From positions 1-64,000 of the forward strand of contig JAITLV010000277.1 of assembly GCA_031277685.1 (NCBI GenBank): 64,000 nt of DNA, written 5' to 3'. Shown piece after piece: positions 50,311 to 60,129 of the stretch. Position numbers and translations under genes: made by a program. Origin of the DNA: Sphingobacterium sp. GTDB lineage: Bacteria > Bacteroidota > Bacteroidia > Sphingobacteriales > Sphingobacteriaceae. The notes beneath the pieces are model-generated. The model had not been told where the DNA came from. It was given only the letters and a program-made list of their open reading frames with translations, and did no database searches. Each line of letters starts with the position of its first letter. The stretch's first letter is position 1.

Positions 50311-53067
50311 TTATGATTTTGTCAAAAATTCATCTAAATTCAATAATGCATTCGCAACCAACATATAAGCAGCTTTGGCAGGAAGTGTCTTTGTATTTTC
50401 CTTTGCCAGATCGCTGCCTACATATTTTGCAGCAGAAGCTGGAGTTCTGCTAAATTCCTTGAGCGCCTTTTGATAAAGCCGCTCAAGATCGGCTATCTTC
50501 TTTGGATCAGCCTCCTTGAGCATTGCCCTTTTATAACCGGCGTTAAGACTCTTTTTCGTATCTCCTTTTCCTTCTTGTACCATGATATCACCTAAATGCT
50601 TGGCGGCTTCCAGGTATACCGGATCATTGAGTGTAGCCAGCGCCTGCAAAGGCGTATTTGTACGTATACGGTCAACCAGACAGACCTCCCTACTGGATGC
50701 ATCAAATGAAACAAAGGATGGATATGGGCTGGTTCGTTTCAAAAAAGTATAAACACCACGTCTATACTGATCTTCGCCTTCACTTTTAACCCAGGACTCA
50801 CCACTATACACCGTCATCCAGACCCCATCCGGTTGGTAAGGCATGACACTTGGTCCATACATCTTGGTGCTTAACAGTCCACTGACCGCCAGGGCTTGAT
50901 CCCGGATCTGTTCTGCGGAAAGCCGAAACCGGGGTCCTCTGGCCAAATAATAGTTCTGCGGGTCCTTTTCTACATTTTTGTTATCTAGTGTAGAAGACTG
51001 CCTATAAGTACCGGAGAGAACAATCTCACGGATCAGATTCTTCATACTCCATTTTTTGCCGTTCATCAGGTCTAAGGCGAGGTAATCTAACAATTCACGG
51101 TGTATCGGTGGTATACTCTGTGTTCCCATATCCCCCAAAGGTTCTACTAACCCCCGGCCAAACAGTTGAGCCCAAACACGGTTAACCAATGTCCTGGCAG
51201 TCAATGGGTTTTCTTTACTCACAATCCATTGCGCGAAACCCATGCGATTTTTCGGCGCACCTTTCGGAAAATCATTGAGTGATTCCGGAACCATGGGCTG
51301 TACTTCCACCCCTAGAGACAAACGGTTCCCCCGAATGAATACATTGGTTTTTCGTCGCATATCTTTAGGGTTTTCGATCATGACAGGTACACTTTCAGGC
51401 TGTAGATTGACAAGTTGTAAAAAATTCCGCTGAAAGATCTGATTTTCTGTGGATTCCCCTATCGGGAAATCTTCCCGAAAAGCGAACCATTCGATCATAC
51501 ATATCGGTTGACCACTTGCAACAGCAGGATTTTTAAATACAAGATATAAGTCATGTATACCACTAGTCGGTTTTATTGCCGCTTGAATGACCTGCCTTCC
51601 CGAGGTTTTGGGTAAATCCACATTAGCCAGCAGAGGTCCATTGGGAGATTTGAGATGCACTTCCATTTTTCCGCCGGCTACATCCGTCCAAAAATTCATG
51701 AATAGCTGACTTTTACCATCCAAGGCAATCGTTTTCAAACGTGCTGACCCGCTATTGCGTACGCCCAACCATTTTGTGTCATACAACGCACCATCGACAA
51801 TCTGATCGCTATAATGGGCGTGGACTTTGGGCTCAAGCGTATGTAAAAAAAGATCCGCCGATTTCACCACATTTCCATTGCCATTGGCCGCTAGCCAATG
51901 CTTAATACTATCAATACGTTTTTCATCTTGGGCGGTGTAGAAGCGTAATTTTGGGTGATCTCCCTGTGTATCTTCGTCCCTTGTATTGTTGAAGAACGCC
52001 AAAGATTTATAGTATTCCTCAAATTTAAAAGGATCATAGGTGTGACTATGGCATTGTACACACTCAAATGTTGTGCTCAACCATACCTGATAGCTCGTAT
52101 TCAGCCGATCCAAAACAGCCGCCATCCGAAACTCTTCACTATCGGTACCACCCTCATCGTTATTCATCGTATTCCGGTGAAAGGCCGTAGCAATGAGCTG
52201 ATCTTTGGTTGGCTCGGGCAAGAGATCCCCCGCCAACTGTTCAACTGTAAACTCGTCATAGGGCATATCCTTATTCAACGCCTTAATTACCCAGTCCCGA
52301 TAGGGCCAAATATTCCTCGAGCCATCTTTTTCATAACCTTTGGTATCCGCGTACCGTGCCATATCCAGCCACCAACTAGCCCATTTTTCGCCATATCTGG
52401 AAGAAGCCAATAAACTATCCACTCGACGAGCATAAGCGTCATCGCTTTGATCTTCAATAAATGCTTGTGTTTCGGCCAAAGTCGGCGGCACCCCTATCAG
52501 ATCCAAATAAACCCTTCTTAATAAGGTGGTCCGATCTGCTTCATCTGCAATTGTAAGACTCTTAACCTTCAATTTATCCTGAACAAAATAGTCAATATTA
52601 TTGTTCACGCCTTTAGGTTTTATTCCAAATAGACCAGCAAATGAAAAAGGTTTAGGGACATCTACTTCCTTCGGTAAAGTATAGGCCCAATGTTCACCCC
52701 ACTTTGCTCCTTCGTCAATCCATCTTTTTAAAATGTCAATCTCCTCGTCATTCAGTTTAGGCGCATTATAGGGCATGCGCAACTCGGGATCATCCGAGAT
52801 CAGTCTTTTCATAAACTCACTATGCTCAGCATCGCCTGGAATAATAGCTGCCTTACCTGACTCAGCTTTGGCAAAAGCTTCATTTTCGAAAAGAAAACTC
52901 AGCCCCCCATTTTTTTTCACACCGCCATGACAGGTAATACAATGCTTGTTTAATATCGGTTTAACATCCGCACTAAAGTCTACTGCTTCTTTTTTGCTAA
53001 ATGTAAATATTGCAATACAAGTAATGGCTAAGGCCAATAATGCTAATACCAGTAATTTTCTATTCAT
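50311..53067 (-). CDS. PSD1 / planctomycete cytochrome c protein (DUF1549-DUF1553)
   Basis: The 918-residue protein starts with a signal/anchor helix (about 5-24). A cytochrome c-like domain follows with haem motif CITCH (about 43-47) and RMPYNAPKLNDEEIDILKRWIDEGAKWG. Then come the DUF1549 domain (LLRRVYLDLIGVPPTLAETQ to ARYADTKGYEKDG and VQCHSHTYDPF, where QCH recurs) and the C-terminal DUF1553 domain (ENPLTARTLVNRVWAQLFGRGLVEPLGDMG). This family is abundant in Planctomycetes and present in Bacteroidota. It is thought to be linked to oxidative carbohydrate use, but no reaction is established. It is the first gene of the operon with DUF1501. Confidence 0.9.
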   Translation of the reverse strand: MNRKLLVLALLALAITCIAIFTFSKKEAVDFSADVKPILNKHCITCHGGVKKNGGLSFLFENEAFAKAESGKAAIIPGDAEHSEFMKRLISDDPELRMPYNAPKLNDEEIDILKRWIDEGAKWGEHWAYTLPKEVDVPKPFSFAGLFGIKPKGVNNNIDYFVQDKLKVKSLTIADEADRTTLLRRVYLDLIGVPPTLAETQAFIEDQSDDAYARRVDSLLASSRYGEKWASWWLDMARYADTKGYEKDGSRNIWPYRDWVIKALNKDMPYDEFTVEQLAGDLLPEPTKDQLIATAFHRNTMNNDEGGTDSEEFRMAAVLDRLNTSYQVWLSTTFECVQCHSHTYDPFKFEEYYKSLAFFNNTRDEDTQGDHPKLRFYTAQDEKRIDSIKHWLAANGNGNVVKSADLFLHTLEPKVHAHYSDQIVDGALYDTKWLGVRNSGSARLKTIALDGKSQLFMNFWTDVAGGKMEVHLKSPNGPLLANVDLPKTSGRQVIQAAIKPTSGIHDLYLVFKNPAVASGQPICMIEWFAFREDFPIGESTENQIFQRNFLQLVNLQPESVPVMIENPKDMRRKTNVFIRGNRLSLGVEVQPMVPESLNDFPKGAPKNRMGFAQWIVSKENPLTARTLVNRVWAQLFGRGLVEPLGDMGTQSIPPIHRELLDYLALDLMNGKKWSMKNLIREIVLSGTYRQSSTLDNKNVEKDPQNYYLARGPRFRLSAEQIRDQALAVSGLLSTKMYGPSVMPYQPDGVWMTVYSGESWVKSEGEDQYRRGVYTFLKRTSPYPSFVSFDASSREVCLVDRIRTNTPLQALATLNDPVYLEAAKHLGDIMVQEGKGDTKKSLNAGYKRAMLKEADPKKIADLERLYQKALKEFSRTPASAAKYVGSDLAKENTKTLPAKAAYMLVANALLNLDEFLTKS

Positions 53068-53509
53068 AGCAATAAGGTCTATTCAATATTATTGTGTTAT
53101 TAGGTTTATTTATAATTCTGATGTAAATCTACCAATGCTAGCCAGAGGAATAAATACAAACATGTGATATTTTGCATCGAAATGCATTGGCATAAAATTA
53201 AACAAGAACGATTGTATATACTAAAACTAGATTAACAGAAATATAAACTATATTACCATCTCCTCCAACAATCTTCATTCTGTCGCGATCTGCACCAAAT
53301 AACCTCGATTTGCACTCAATAACAATTTGGTTACGATACCTTGATGAGGATCCGTTTTTATACTTTTAGTTCGATGTTAAATTTAAGATCCAAGCATCTG
53401 CAACAAATATCTTATGGTCAAAAGGTAAAATAGGCTATAAAAATGCCTAGATAGTGTCAGCTATTTACTTTGTTGACCATTAAATTTGTAGACCATACCC
53501 ACATAAATT
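53068..53509. other. Divergent region between PSD1 operon and GH95-like gene
   Basis: In this 442-nt AT-rich gap a -7 box TAAATTTG (53481-53488) lies 21 nt before the GH95-like ATG. The core TGTATATAC of the GntR-type operator occurs at 53213-53221. No coding frame or strong hairpin is seen. Confidence 0.4.
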
Positions 53510-55747
53510 ATGAAATATTGTTTTCTCCTATTATTATTTTTCACGACTCGAATGGTTGTAGGACAACCATCCACAAACTACAATCTCAATTTTACGGATC
53601 TCGCCACACGTTGGGATGAGGCCATTCCCTTAGGTAATGGACAATTAGGTGCATTGGTCTGGAAAAAGGAAAATACCATCCGCTTCTCGCTAGACCGCGC
53701 CGATCTTTGGGATGAGCGAAAAGCATTCGATGTAGAAAAACATGACTTTACATGGGTACAGCAACAGCTAAAAAATAACAACTATCAAGCGGCTCAACAA
53801 TGGGGCGACGCACCTTACGACCGTTCTCCCTATCCTACTAAACTTCCCGCAGCAGCAATGACATTCGATTTAGCGAAATTTGGGAAAGTCATTTCCAATG
53901 AACTGGATCTAAAAAGCGCCATACATACAATTAAATTTGATGATGGTAAAATCCTGACCTCTTTTGTCCATGCAACAAGACCGATGGGCTATTTCGAAAT
54001 TACTGCTGAGAACGCCAATGAGCTTCGCCCAGAATTGATTCCACATCAATACGAAGTGAATAGCGATGTGCATGAGCAAAAAAGTGTTGTCGATGGACAG
54101 AGTTTAGCCCGATTAGGTTATAAACAGGGAAATATTGTTAAAACGAAAAATTCCGAATTATTACACCAGGAAACTTACGATCATCACTTTTTTGAGGTTC
54201 TACTTGAATGGGAAAAAGTATCGCCAAACAAACTAATCGGTTATTGGACAATCAGCAATGACCAAAAGGCAAAAGCACAGCGGCTCTCGACCCAACAATT
54301 TAACACTGCAAAGCAAAGTCATATGACCTGGTGGACAAACTACTGGACCCAATCGACCATTTCCATTCCCGAAAAAAATCTCGAGAAGCAATACTACCTT
54401 GAACTCTATAAATTGGGAGCCACAGCACGACAAGGAGCTCCCGCAATTACACTCCAGGCTGTTTGGACTGCCGACAATGGGGGGCTTCCCCCCTGGAAAG
54501 GTGATTTTCACAATGATCTCAACACTCAATTGAGCTATTGGCCAGCCTATACAGCTAACCGCATGAATGAAGCGAAAAGTTTTACCGATTGGTTATGGAA
54601 AATCAGACCGAAAAACCTTGCCTATACCAAACAATATTTTGGTGTTGAAGGGTTAAATATTCCCGGTGTACTGACATTAAACGGCGATCCAATGGGTGGT
54701 TGGATTCAATACTCCCTCTCGCCTATGGTCAGTGCCTGGACTGCACAACATTTTTATTGGCAATGGAAATACGGGATGGATCCCAAATTTTTAAGAAAAC
54801 AAGCTTATCCCTACATTATAGAAGCAGCAACCTATTTAAAGAATATCACCTATCTCAGCGATGGGAAACGCTATTTACCGTTGAGCAGTAGTCCGGAATA
54901 TAATGACAACACGACAGCAGCCTGGTTTGTTAACTGGACCAATTTTGATCTCAGCCTCGCACAGTACCTATTCACCATCGCAGCAGAGGTAAGCACCGCT
55001 AATGGAAAGTCCCAAGCAGCCAAAGAATGGCTTCAGTACCGTGCCGAACTGCCAAGTTTTGCAGTTGATGAAACTGGCCTACAAGTGGCCGTGGATCTAC
55101 CGATGAAACATTCTCATCGACATATGTCACCCTATATGGCGATTTACCCTTTAGGCTTGCTTGATATCAATAATGCAAAAGATAAACCATTAATCGAAAA
55201 TTCCTTGATGCATTTGGAACAATTGGGTACACGTGCCTGGGTTGGCTATTCATTCGCCTGGATGGCCTGTCTTCATGCAAGGGCTAAACAAAGCAAACAA
55301 GCGGTTTTAAACTTACAGAAATTTGCCAATAACTTTTGTTCCAGCAACTCTTTTCATTTAAACGGAGATCAAAATGGTGGTCAGTATTCCGATTTTACCT
55401 ATCGCCCTTTTACACTAGAAGGAAATTTTGCCTTCGCACAGGGCATTCATGAATTATTGATTCAGAGCAAAAGTGATTATATAGAAATTTTCCCAGCCAT
55501 TCCGGACGATTGGAAAAATGTGTCCTTTAAAAACTTGAGAACAGCGGGCGGATTTATCGTCAGCGCCGAAAAGAACGACAATAAAATAACAATATTGAAA
55601 GTAACGGCTACACAGAATGGAATTTTTCGCATTTTTGAAAAAACTGATCTTCAGGATCTTTCCAGTAAAAAACAGTTGACAAAAAACAATCAGGTCCAAT
55701 GCATCAGCCTCAAAAAAGGTCAGACAATTGAGCTAGGTAGTATCTAA
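53510..55747 (+). CDS. GH95-like exported glycoside hydrolase with altered catalytic positions
   Basis: The 745-residue protein has a signal peptide and opens with the GH95 N-terminal domain (WDEAIPLGNGQLGALVW, DRADLWDER). An (alpha/alpha)6 barrel and a C-terminal beta domain follow. By alignment from memory with the Bifidobacterium fucosidase, the Asn pair of HxNxN reads Asp336 and Asn338 (HNDLNTQLSYWPA), the general-acid Glu position is Ala527 (GLQVAVDLP) and the Asp before GN is Glu637 (LEGNFAF). The protein may use another substrate or mechanism, or be inactive. A metallophosphoesterase gene follows after 24 nt, probably in the same operon. Confidence 0.75.
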   Translation: MKYCFLLLLFFTTRMVVGQPSTNYNLNFTDLATRWDEAIPLGNGQLGALVWKKENTIRFSLDRADLWDERKAFDVEKHDFTWVQQQLKNNNYQAAQQWGDAPYDRSPYPTKLPAAAMTFDLAKFGKVISNELDLKSAIHTIKFDDGKILTSFVHATRPMGYFEITAENANELRPELIPHQYEVNSDVHEQKSVVDGQSLARLGYKQGNIVKTKNSELLHQETYDHHFFEVLLEWEKVSPNKLIGYWTISNDQKAKAQRLSTQQFNTAKQSHMTWWTNYWTQSTISIPEKNLEKQYYLELYKLGATARQGAPAITLQAVWTADNGGLPPWKGDFHNDLNTQLSYWPAYTANRMNEAKSFTDWLWKIRPKNLAYTKQYFGVEGLNIPGVLTLNGDPMGGWIQYSLSPMVSAWTAQHFYWQWKYGMDPKFLRKQAYPYIIEAATYLKNITYLSDGKRYLPLSSSPEYNDNTTAAWFVNWTNFDLSLAQYLFTIAAEVSTANGKSQAAKEWLQYRAELPSFAVDETGLQVAVDLPMKHSHRHMSPYMAIYPLGLLDINNAKDKPLIENSLMHLEQLGTRAWVGYSFAWMACLHARAKQSKQAVLNLQKFANNFCSSNSFHLNGDQNGGQYSDFTYRPFTLEGNFAFAQGIHELLIQSKSDYIEIFPAIPDDWKNVSFKNLRTAGGFIVSAEKNDNKITILKVTATQNGIFRIFEKTDLQDLSSKKQLTKNNQVQCISLKKGQTIELGSI

Positions 55748-55771
55748 TTAAATCCATATTAGCGCATCGCA

Positions 55772-56770
55772 ATGATTAACCGGAAAAAATTCATCCAGCT
55801 GGGTGGCCTTGGCATAGGTGGTCTCTTTATCAATAAGGGTCTTGCCAGTTCGCCTATCGCATGTACAGAAAACAATGTGTTGAGGACAAACCAAGTTAAA
55901 TTTGGTGTTATTACAGATCTTCATCACGATCTCATGCACGATGGCACAGGTCGGGCCAAACGTTTTATTGACGCAATGAATAGCGAAAAACCTGACTTTA
56001 TTATCTCTTTGGGCGATTTTTGCTTCCCTAAACCAGAAAATAAAGAATTAATGGACATTTGGGGCCATTTTTCAGGTGAACGGCACTTTGTACTTGGCAA
56101 TCACGATACTGATGGCGGTTTCACAAAAAAACAGGTAACTGATTTTTGGAATAGTCCTGCCCCTTACTATTCTTTCGACAAACAAGGTTTTCATTTTGTT
56201 ATACTGGATGGTAACGAAAAAAATCCTACAAAAAAAATTGAAGGTTATCCCCGAAGTATTGGTCAACAACAGCTGGACTGGTTAAAAAGAGACATTCAAA
56301 ATACCAAAAACCGAGTCATCATCTTTTGTCATCAAGGCCTGGACAATGATAATGGCGGACTGGAAAATGGTATGTCCATACGCTATACACTAGAGCAGAT
56401 GAATATCGAGGCTGGTTTCAAAAAAATTTTACTTGTCCTTACAGGTCATCATCACTTAAATTACCATAATGAGATCAATGGGATTCATTATGTACAAATC
56501 AATAGTGCCTCTTATTATTGGGCTGGTGATACATTTGAAAGCAAAGCTTTTGATGGGGAGTTCTATAAAAAACATGGTATTTTAAAACGAACTTTGGTTT
56601 ATCAAGATCCCCTCTGGGCAACCATTAGTATAGATCACAAAAAAAATATCCGTATCCAGGGTTCTGAAACGTCCCTGGCTGGTATACCTTTATCCGAAGT
56701 AGCCATTGATATCCACAAGGATGTCTATCCGATCAGTTCCAAGATTGACAGCAGACACCTACACTACTAA
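55772..56770 (+). CDS. Exported calcineurin-like metallophosphoesterase
   Basis: The 332-residue protein has an N-terminal signal with a Tat-like look (INRKKFIQLGGLGIGGLF). The metal-binding motifs appear in order: TDLHHD (DxH), LGDFCFP (GD), LGNHD (GNHD), FCHQGLD and GHHHLNYH (GHxH). Such enzymes hydrolyse phosphomonoesters or phosphodiesters with two metal ions. It is downstream of the GH95-like gene and ends before a hairpin shared with the convergent nitroreductase. Substrate unknown. Confidence 0.88.
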   Translation: MINRKKFIQLGGLGIGGLFINKGLASSPIACTENNVLRTNQVKFGVITDLHHDLMHDGTGRAKRFIDAMNSEKPDFIISLGDFCFPKPENKELMDIWGHFSGERHFVLGNHDTDGGFTKKQVTDFWNSPAPYYSFDKQGFHFVILDGNEKNPTKKIEGYPRSIGQQQLDWLKRDIQNTKNRVIIFCHQGLDNDNGGLENGMSIRYTLEQMNIEAGFKKILLVLTGHHHLNYHNEINGIHYVQINSASYYWAGDTFESKAFDGEFYKKHGILKRTLVYQDPLWATISIDHKKNIRIQGSETSLAGIPLSEVAIDIHKDVYPISSKIDSRHLHY

Positions 56771-56798
56771 CTAAAACTAATCTCAAGAATATCTATAA

Positions 56799-56837
56799 AA
56801 ATGGCCAAAAAATCTTTTAAAGATCCTTTGGCCATTT
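56799..56837. terminator. Terminator hairpin between metallophosphoesterase and nitroreductase genes
   Basis: Perfect 11-bp arms (56799-56809 and 56827-56837) enclose a 17-nt loop that holds a small AT hairpin. The A-rich left flank gives a U-tract on the minus strand; on the plus strand only TTT follows. Confidence 0.65.
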
Positions 56838-56903
56838 CTCCTACTATAGCGCACCAGTTGCACTTTTCAGCATACAGTAGGAATCAAAAATGAGTCGAAT
56901 ATC

Positions 56904-57539
56904 TTAAGGCAGTTTGATCAAAAACTCCTCTTTCGGCAACCTAAACTTTTTCAATTTTAACAACCAATCCTCTTCTCCCAAGCGGTAACCTAATGGTAAT
57001 AAAACCACACTCTTTAGACCCATCTTATCCAGTCCCAACAACTTATCCAAATCACCGTTAGAAAACCCCTCCATTGGTGTTGCGTCTACTTGCAATTCTG
57101 CCGCTTGAGCGATAGCCATTCCGAAAGAAATATAGGCTTGCTTAGCTGCGTGTGCAGCTTGTTGTTCTTCAGTAAGCTCGGCAAACATACTTTTCAACCT
57201 GTTTTTGTATTCATCAGTTGTATCCAGTGGTAAACCCCTATGGTTATTCATATGATCAAATGTAGCGTCAATACGTTCGTCCGTGTATTTATCCCATGCC
57301 GCAAAAATCAATAAATGCGAACTTTCTGCTATAATCTGCTGTCCGAATGCAACAGGCACGATCTGCTCTTTTAATTGCTGGTCGGTAATCAGCACAACGC
57401 GAAATGGCTGTAGGCCAGAAGAACTCGGTGCCATACGCGCTGCTTCGATAATCTTATCTACATCCTTTTGATCAACCTTCTTTGTTGAATCGTATTTTTT
57501 GGTTGCATAACGCCACTCAAGTGTTTCTAATAATGCCAT
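56904..57539 (-). CDS. Nitroreductase-family NAD(P)H oxidoreductase
   Basis: The 211-residue FMN protein is of the NfsB/nitroreductase type. RYATKKYDSTKKV at the N-terminus and AARMAPSSSGLQPFRVVLI are the FMN-binding and family-specific segments. PMEGFSNGDLDKLLGL and VVLLPLGYR at the C-terminus match the family. It transfers electrons from NAD(P)H to quinones or nitro compounds; the natural substrate is not evident. It stands alone and converges with the metallophosphoesterase gene. Confidence 0.92.
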   Translation of the reverse strand: MALLETLEWRYATKKYDSTKKVDQKDVDKIIEAARMAPSSSGLQPFRVVLITDQQLKEQIVPVAFGQQIIAESSHLLIFAAWDKYTDERIDATFDHMNNHRGLPLDTTDEYKNRLKSMFAELTEEQQAAHAAKQAYISFGMAIAQAAELQVDATPMEGFSNGDLDKLLGLDKMGLKSVVLLPLGYRLGEEDWLLKLKKFRLPKEEFLIKLP

Positions 57540-57786
57540 TTTCTTTTATTTATTACTGTCGATTTTATTTCCGTATCCCTGTTACCGGGCTGGTATTTTG
57601 TATAAATTTGGTAAAAAAAATCAAATTTGGAAAGTGATGCTTTATCTGCTTCCTATTTTAATTTTTATTTACAACATAAATATACATGTTTAAACATTAA
57701 AACAAAACCCAACTCAGTACATTGTGGTTAAATCTTGGCAAAACCTAGGCTGATGATCATTTCTCAACGATTAAGAATCCCTTCTG

Positions 57787-58764
57787 CTAACGTCTTTTTT
57801 TCGCAAAAGGGTTAAAGGAAAGCCCCACATTGACATAAAAAGAAGGATCTGCGGTGGCTTCCCAGACATAGTTATTTTGTTTTTCATTTTTTTCAAATAT
57901 CCTTGATCGTGGGATGGCCTTCATCCCTGATTTGACAGTTGCGATAAATGATCTTCCCAAATGATGTTCATATGTCAATCCTGAATTAATCTCCATCTGA
58001 CTTAAGGTATACACCTTGTCTGATCCCAAAAAGTCATAGAGATAGAATATCGTCGTATTAAGGTCTGAACCTAACGAAAGACGGCCGTTCCGCAACATTG
58101 TTTTTCGCACATAAGCACCTTTTGGCAATAGCACATCCACCATCCAGCCATCACGATATTGCTGTTTGTAGGTGAAGGTTGGAACCAGGGGAATAATTGC
58201 AGCAGGGTCAACAAATCCAAGTAGACCAATTGTCATTTGTACATCTCGTGTAGCTTTTAGCACCAATGTTCCAGTCAACATACCTCGTACCCGCTCTAAC
58301 CCTTTCTCACTTCCATCCGTCATGATACTGGCAGAATAAATGGCCATCTTACCAAATAATTTTGAAAAGTAGGAGAAATTAAGTGATTCATAATGGTAAT
58401 GAAAGTTCTCCGTATGTATTTTTGGCTGCTGCATACTGAAATCCGATTCCTGCACATCCAGAGCGGTATACTGATAACCTAGGCTAGTGCCTAATGCCCA
58501 GTTACGGCGGTTTAAAAAATTCACATTTAAGCTACCTCCAGCCTGATGGAAAGACGATATCTTACCCGGGTTGCTGGCCCCTTCCTTTTGGTTGGATGAA
58601 TACTTATATCCACCATTATATTCATAACTTAGGTTTAGTACTCTTGCCGCTGGAAATTTGTCTGCAACAATGGCCTGTACTTTTTGGGGGATACTGTCTT
58701 TGGTCTGCGCGGAACTGCTGCATGCAAGGGCAAAACTCCCTAACATCATTAAATTCTTTTTCAT
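57787..58764 (-). CDS. Predicted outer-membrane beta-barrel protein (DUF6268-like)
   Basis: The 325-residue protein has a signal peptide (about 1-20). The rest consists of alternating polar/aromatic stretches of 9-12 residues (for example AGGSLNVNFLNR, WALGTSLGYQYTAL, GMLTGTLVLKATRD) and ends in VNVGLSFNPF, the pattern of an outer-membrane beta-barrel. It resembles DUF6268 proteins of unknown function, by eye only. It is divergent from the LytS/LytTR pair. The paired TTTTATAC motifs lie 127-155 nt upstream of its start, so it might be a target of that system. Confidence 0.65.
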   Translation of the reverse strand: MKKNLMMLGSFALACSSSAQTKDSIPQKVQAIVADKFPAARVLNLSYEYNGGYKYSSNQKEGASNPGKISSFHQAGGSLNVNFLNRRNWALGTSLGYQYTALDVQESDFSMQQPKIHTENFHYHYESLNFSYFSKLFGKMAIYSASIMTDGSEKGLERVRGMLTGTLVLKATRDVQMTIGLLGFVDPAAIIPLVPTFTYKQQYRDGWMVDVLLPKGAYVRKTMLRNGRLSLGSDLNTTIFYLYDFLGSDKVYTLSQMEINSGLTYEHHLGRSFIATVKSGMKAIPRSRIFEKNEKQNNYVWEATADPSFYVNVGLSFNPFAKKRR

Positions 58765-58890
58765 TCGGATTCACGAGTTTATCTATCTATTCTTTTATCA
58801 TTAAATATTATACAAAAACCGTCTTTTCGAAATAAACGCAAGCGGTTATTGCTTTACAAGAATAGAGGAATCTGACACTTACAATCCGCT

Positions 58891-58919
58891 TTTTATACAA
58901 AAGGCTCAATATTTTATAC
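58891..58919 (+). promoter_or_regulatory. Direct repeat TTTTATACnAAA, 21-bp spacing: candidate LytTR site A
   Basis: TTTTATAC occurs at 58891-58898 and 58912-58919, each followed by nAAA, with starts exactly 21 bp apart. LytTR regulators bind two short direct repeats about two helical turns apart, which fits. It lies about 125-155 nt upstream of the predicted RNA start of the kinase gene. Confidence 0.55.
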
Positions 58920-59030
58920 GAAAAACAGACAGCAGAAAAGCCTGATTATCTAAGCTATCACATGGATTTATTTTAGTATAAAAAAAATGGGGGTTCGTAT
59001 AAAAGAACATTTAATTGGAACAAAAAAAAT

Positions 59031-59038
59031 TACATTTG
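59031..59038 (+). promoter_or_regulatory. -7 box of the second LytS/LytTR operon
   Basis: TACATTTG matches TAnnTTTG. The expected RNA start near 59044 leaves a ~24-nt leader before the ATG at 59068 and argues against the longer frame from 58987. The -33 region is not consensus. Confidence 0.5.
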
Positions 59039-59067
59039 CGAAATTAGCATCAGTAATCCCGCTCATT

Positions 59068-60129
59068 ATGCAAGACTGTGACAATCGCATTGTTTTACGT
59101 TACTTAACGGAGAAAAAAACCAGGTTTTTACGACATGCCTTATTTTTGATTGGCCTGCTTATTCTTTTTGCCAATGCCAACACAAATAACCAGTTTTTGG
59201 GCAATTATAGGACGTATTTCTCGTTAGCACTCTGGACGGTATTTGTTGCCATGTTCTATATCAATATGTATGTATTGATTCCACAATATTTTTTCAAGGG
59301 GAAATATGAGGTCTATATTGTATTACTTATTCTTTTGGTAACGGCGAGCCTGCTCGTTGTTATGCAGATTGCACTGTATATCTTTAGCATCCATATTCCA
59401 ACCATCGAAAGGCAACGAACAAATACAATGGGTTTTGTCAGTGGTTTGTTTATCTGCGTTCCAATCATTTTAACGACCACCACTTTTAAACTTTTCAAAC
59501 GTTGGTTAGAAGACAATAAACGGATCTCAGATTTAAAAAATTTGGCATTGACAACCGAGCTAAATGCACTAAAGAACCAGATTCAACCTCATTTTCTATT
59601 TAACATGCTCAATAATGTCAAGGCATTAATTCGGAAAGATCCCAATATGGCGACGGAGGTTATCTTAAAACTGTCGGATTTTCTACGGTACCAGCTATAC
59701 GAAAATGACGATGATAAAACACTTCTAAAATCCGAAATAAACTTTATTTTCAACTTCCTGAAGCTCGAAGAAATACGCAGAGATAATCTGAAAACATCAC
59801 TGTCATGTGCAGGAGAACTAGAAAATCGAAGTATTTTTCTGCCGCCACATCTGTTTACCGCTTTTATAGAAAATGCAATCAAACACAGTATTAGTCTGGA
59901 CAATAAAAATACATTTATTGCCATCCGTTTTACACATATAGATGGACAGCTTTGTTTCGAATGTGAAAATTCAACAGATCCAAATCTTTCAAAGACTCAT
60001 CATCAGTATGGTGGGTTGGGATTAGTAAATGCCAAACGACGGCTGGATCTATTATATACTGATAATTACGAACTATCAATAGCAAAAAGTGACTTGTTAT
60101 ATCACGTAAAATTAAAAATTCCACTATGA
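59068..60129 (+). CDS. LytS-type sensor histidine kinase
   Basis: The 353-residue protein has four membrane helices (about 22-38, 50-72, 84-110, 120-140), a short linker and the HisKA-like LytS module. His175 lies in IQPHFLFNMLNN, the canonical form. The N box is ENAIKH and the G box YGGLGLVNAKRRL. The start at 59068 is preferred over 58987 because a -7 promoter box lies at 59031. It has no separate sensor domain, so the membrane helices probably perceive the signal. It overlaps the regulator gene by ATGA. Confidence 0.92.
   Translation: MQDCDNRIVLRYLTEKKTRFLRHALFLIGLLILFANANTNNQFLGNYRTYFSLALWTVFVAMFYINMYVLIPQYFFKGKYEVYIVLLILLVTASLLVVMQIALYIFSIHIPTIERQRTNTMGFVSGLFICVPIILTTTTFKLFKRWLEDNKRISDLKNLALTTELNALKNQIQPHFLFNMLNNVKALIRKDPNMATEVILKLSDFLRYQLYENDDDKTLLKSEINFIFNFLKLEEIRRDNLKTSLSCAGELENRSIFLPPHLFTAFIENAIKHSISLDNKNTFIAIRFTHIDGQLCFECENSTDPNLSKTHHQYGGLGLVNAKRRLDLLYTDNYELSIAKSDLLYHVKLKIPL

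Larger units (their letters stand above)
58765..59067. other. Divergent regulatory region of barrel gene and second LytS gene
   Basis: This 303-nt region holds the direct-repeat pair at 58891-58919, an inverted copy of the same motif at 58994-59004 and a -7 box at 59031-59038, all listed below. A further weak copy, TATTATACAAAAA, lies near 58806-58818. Confidence 0.5.
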
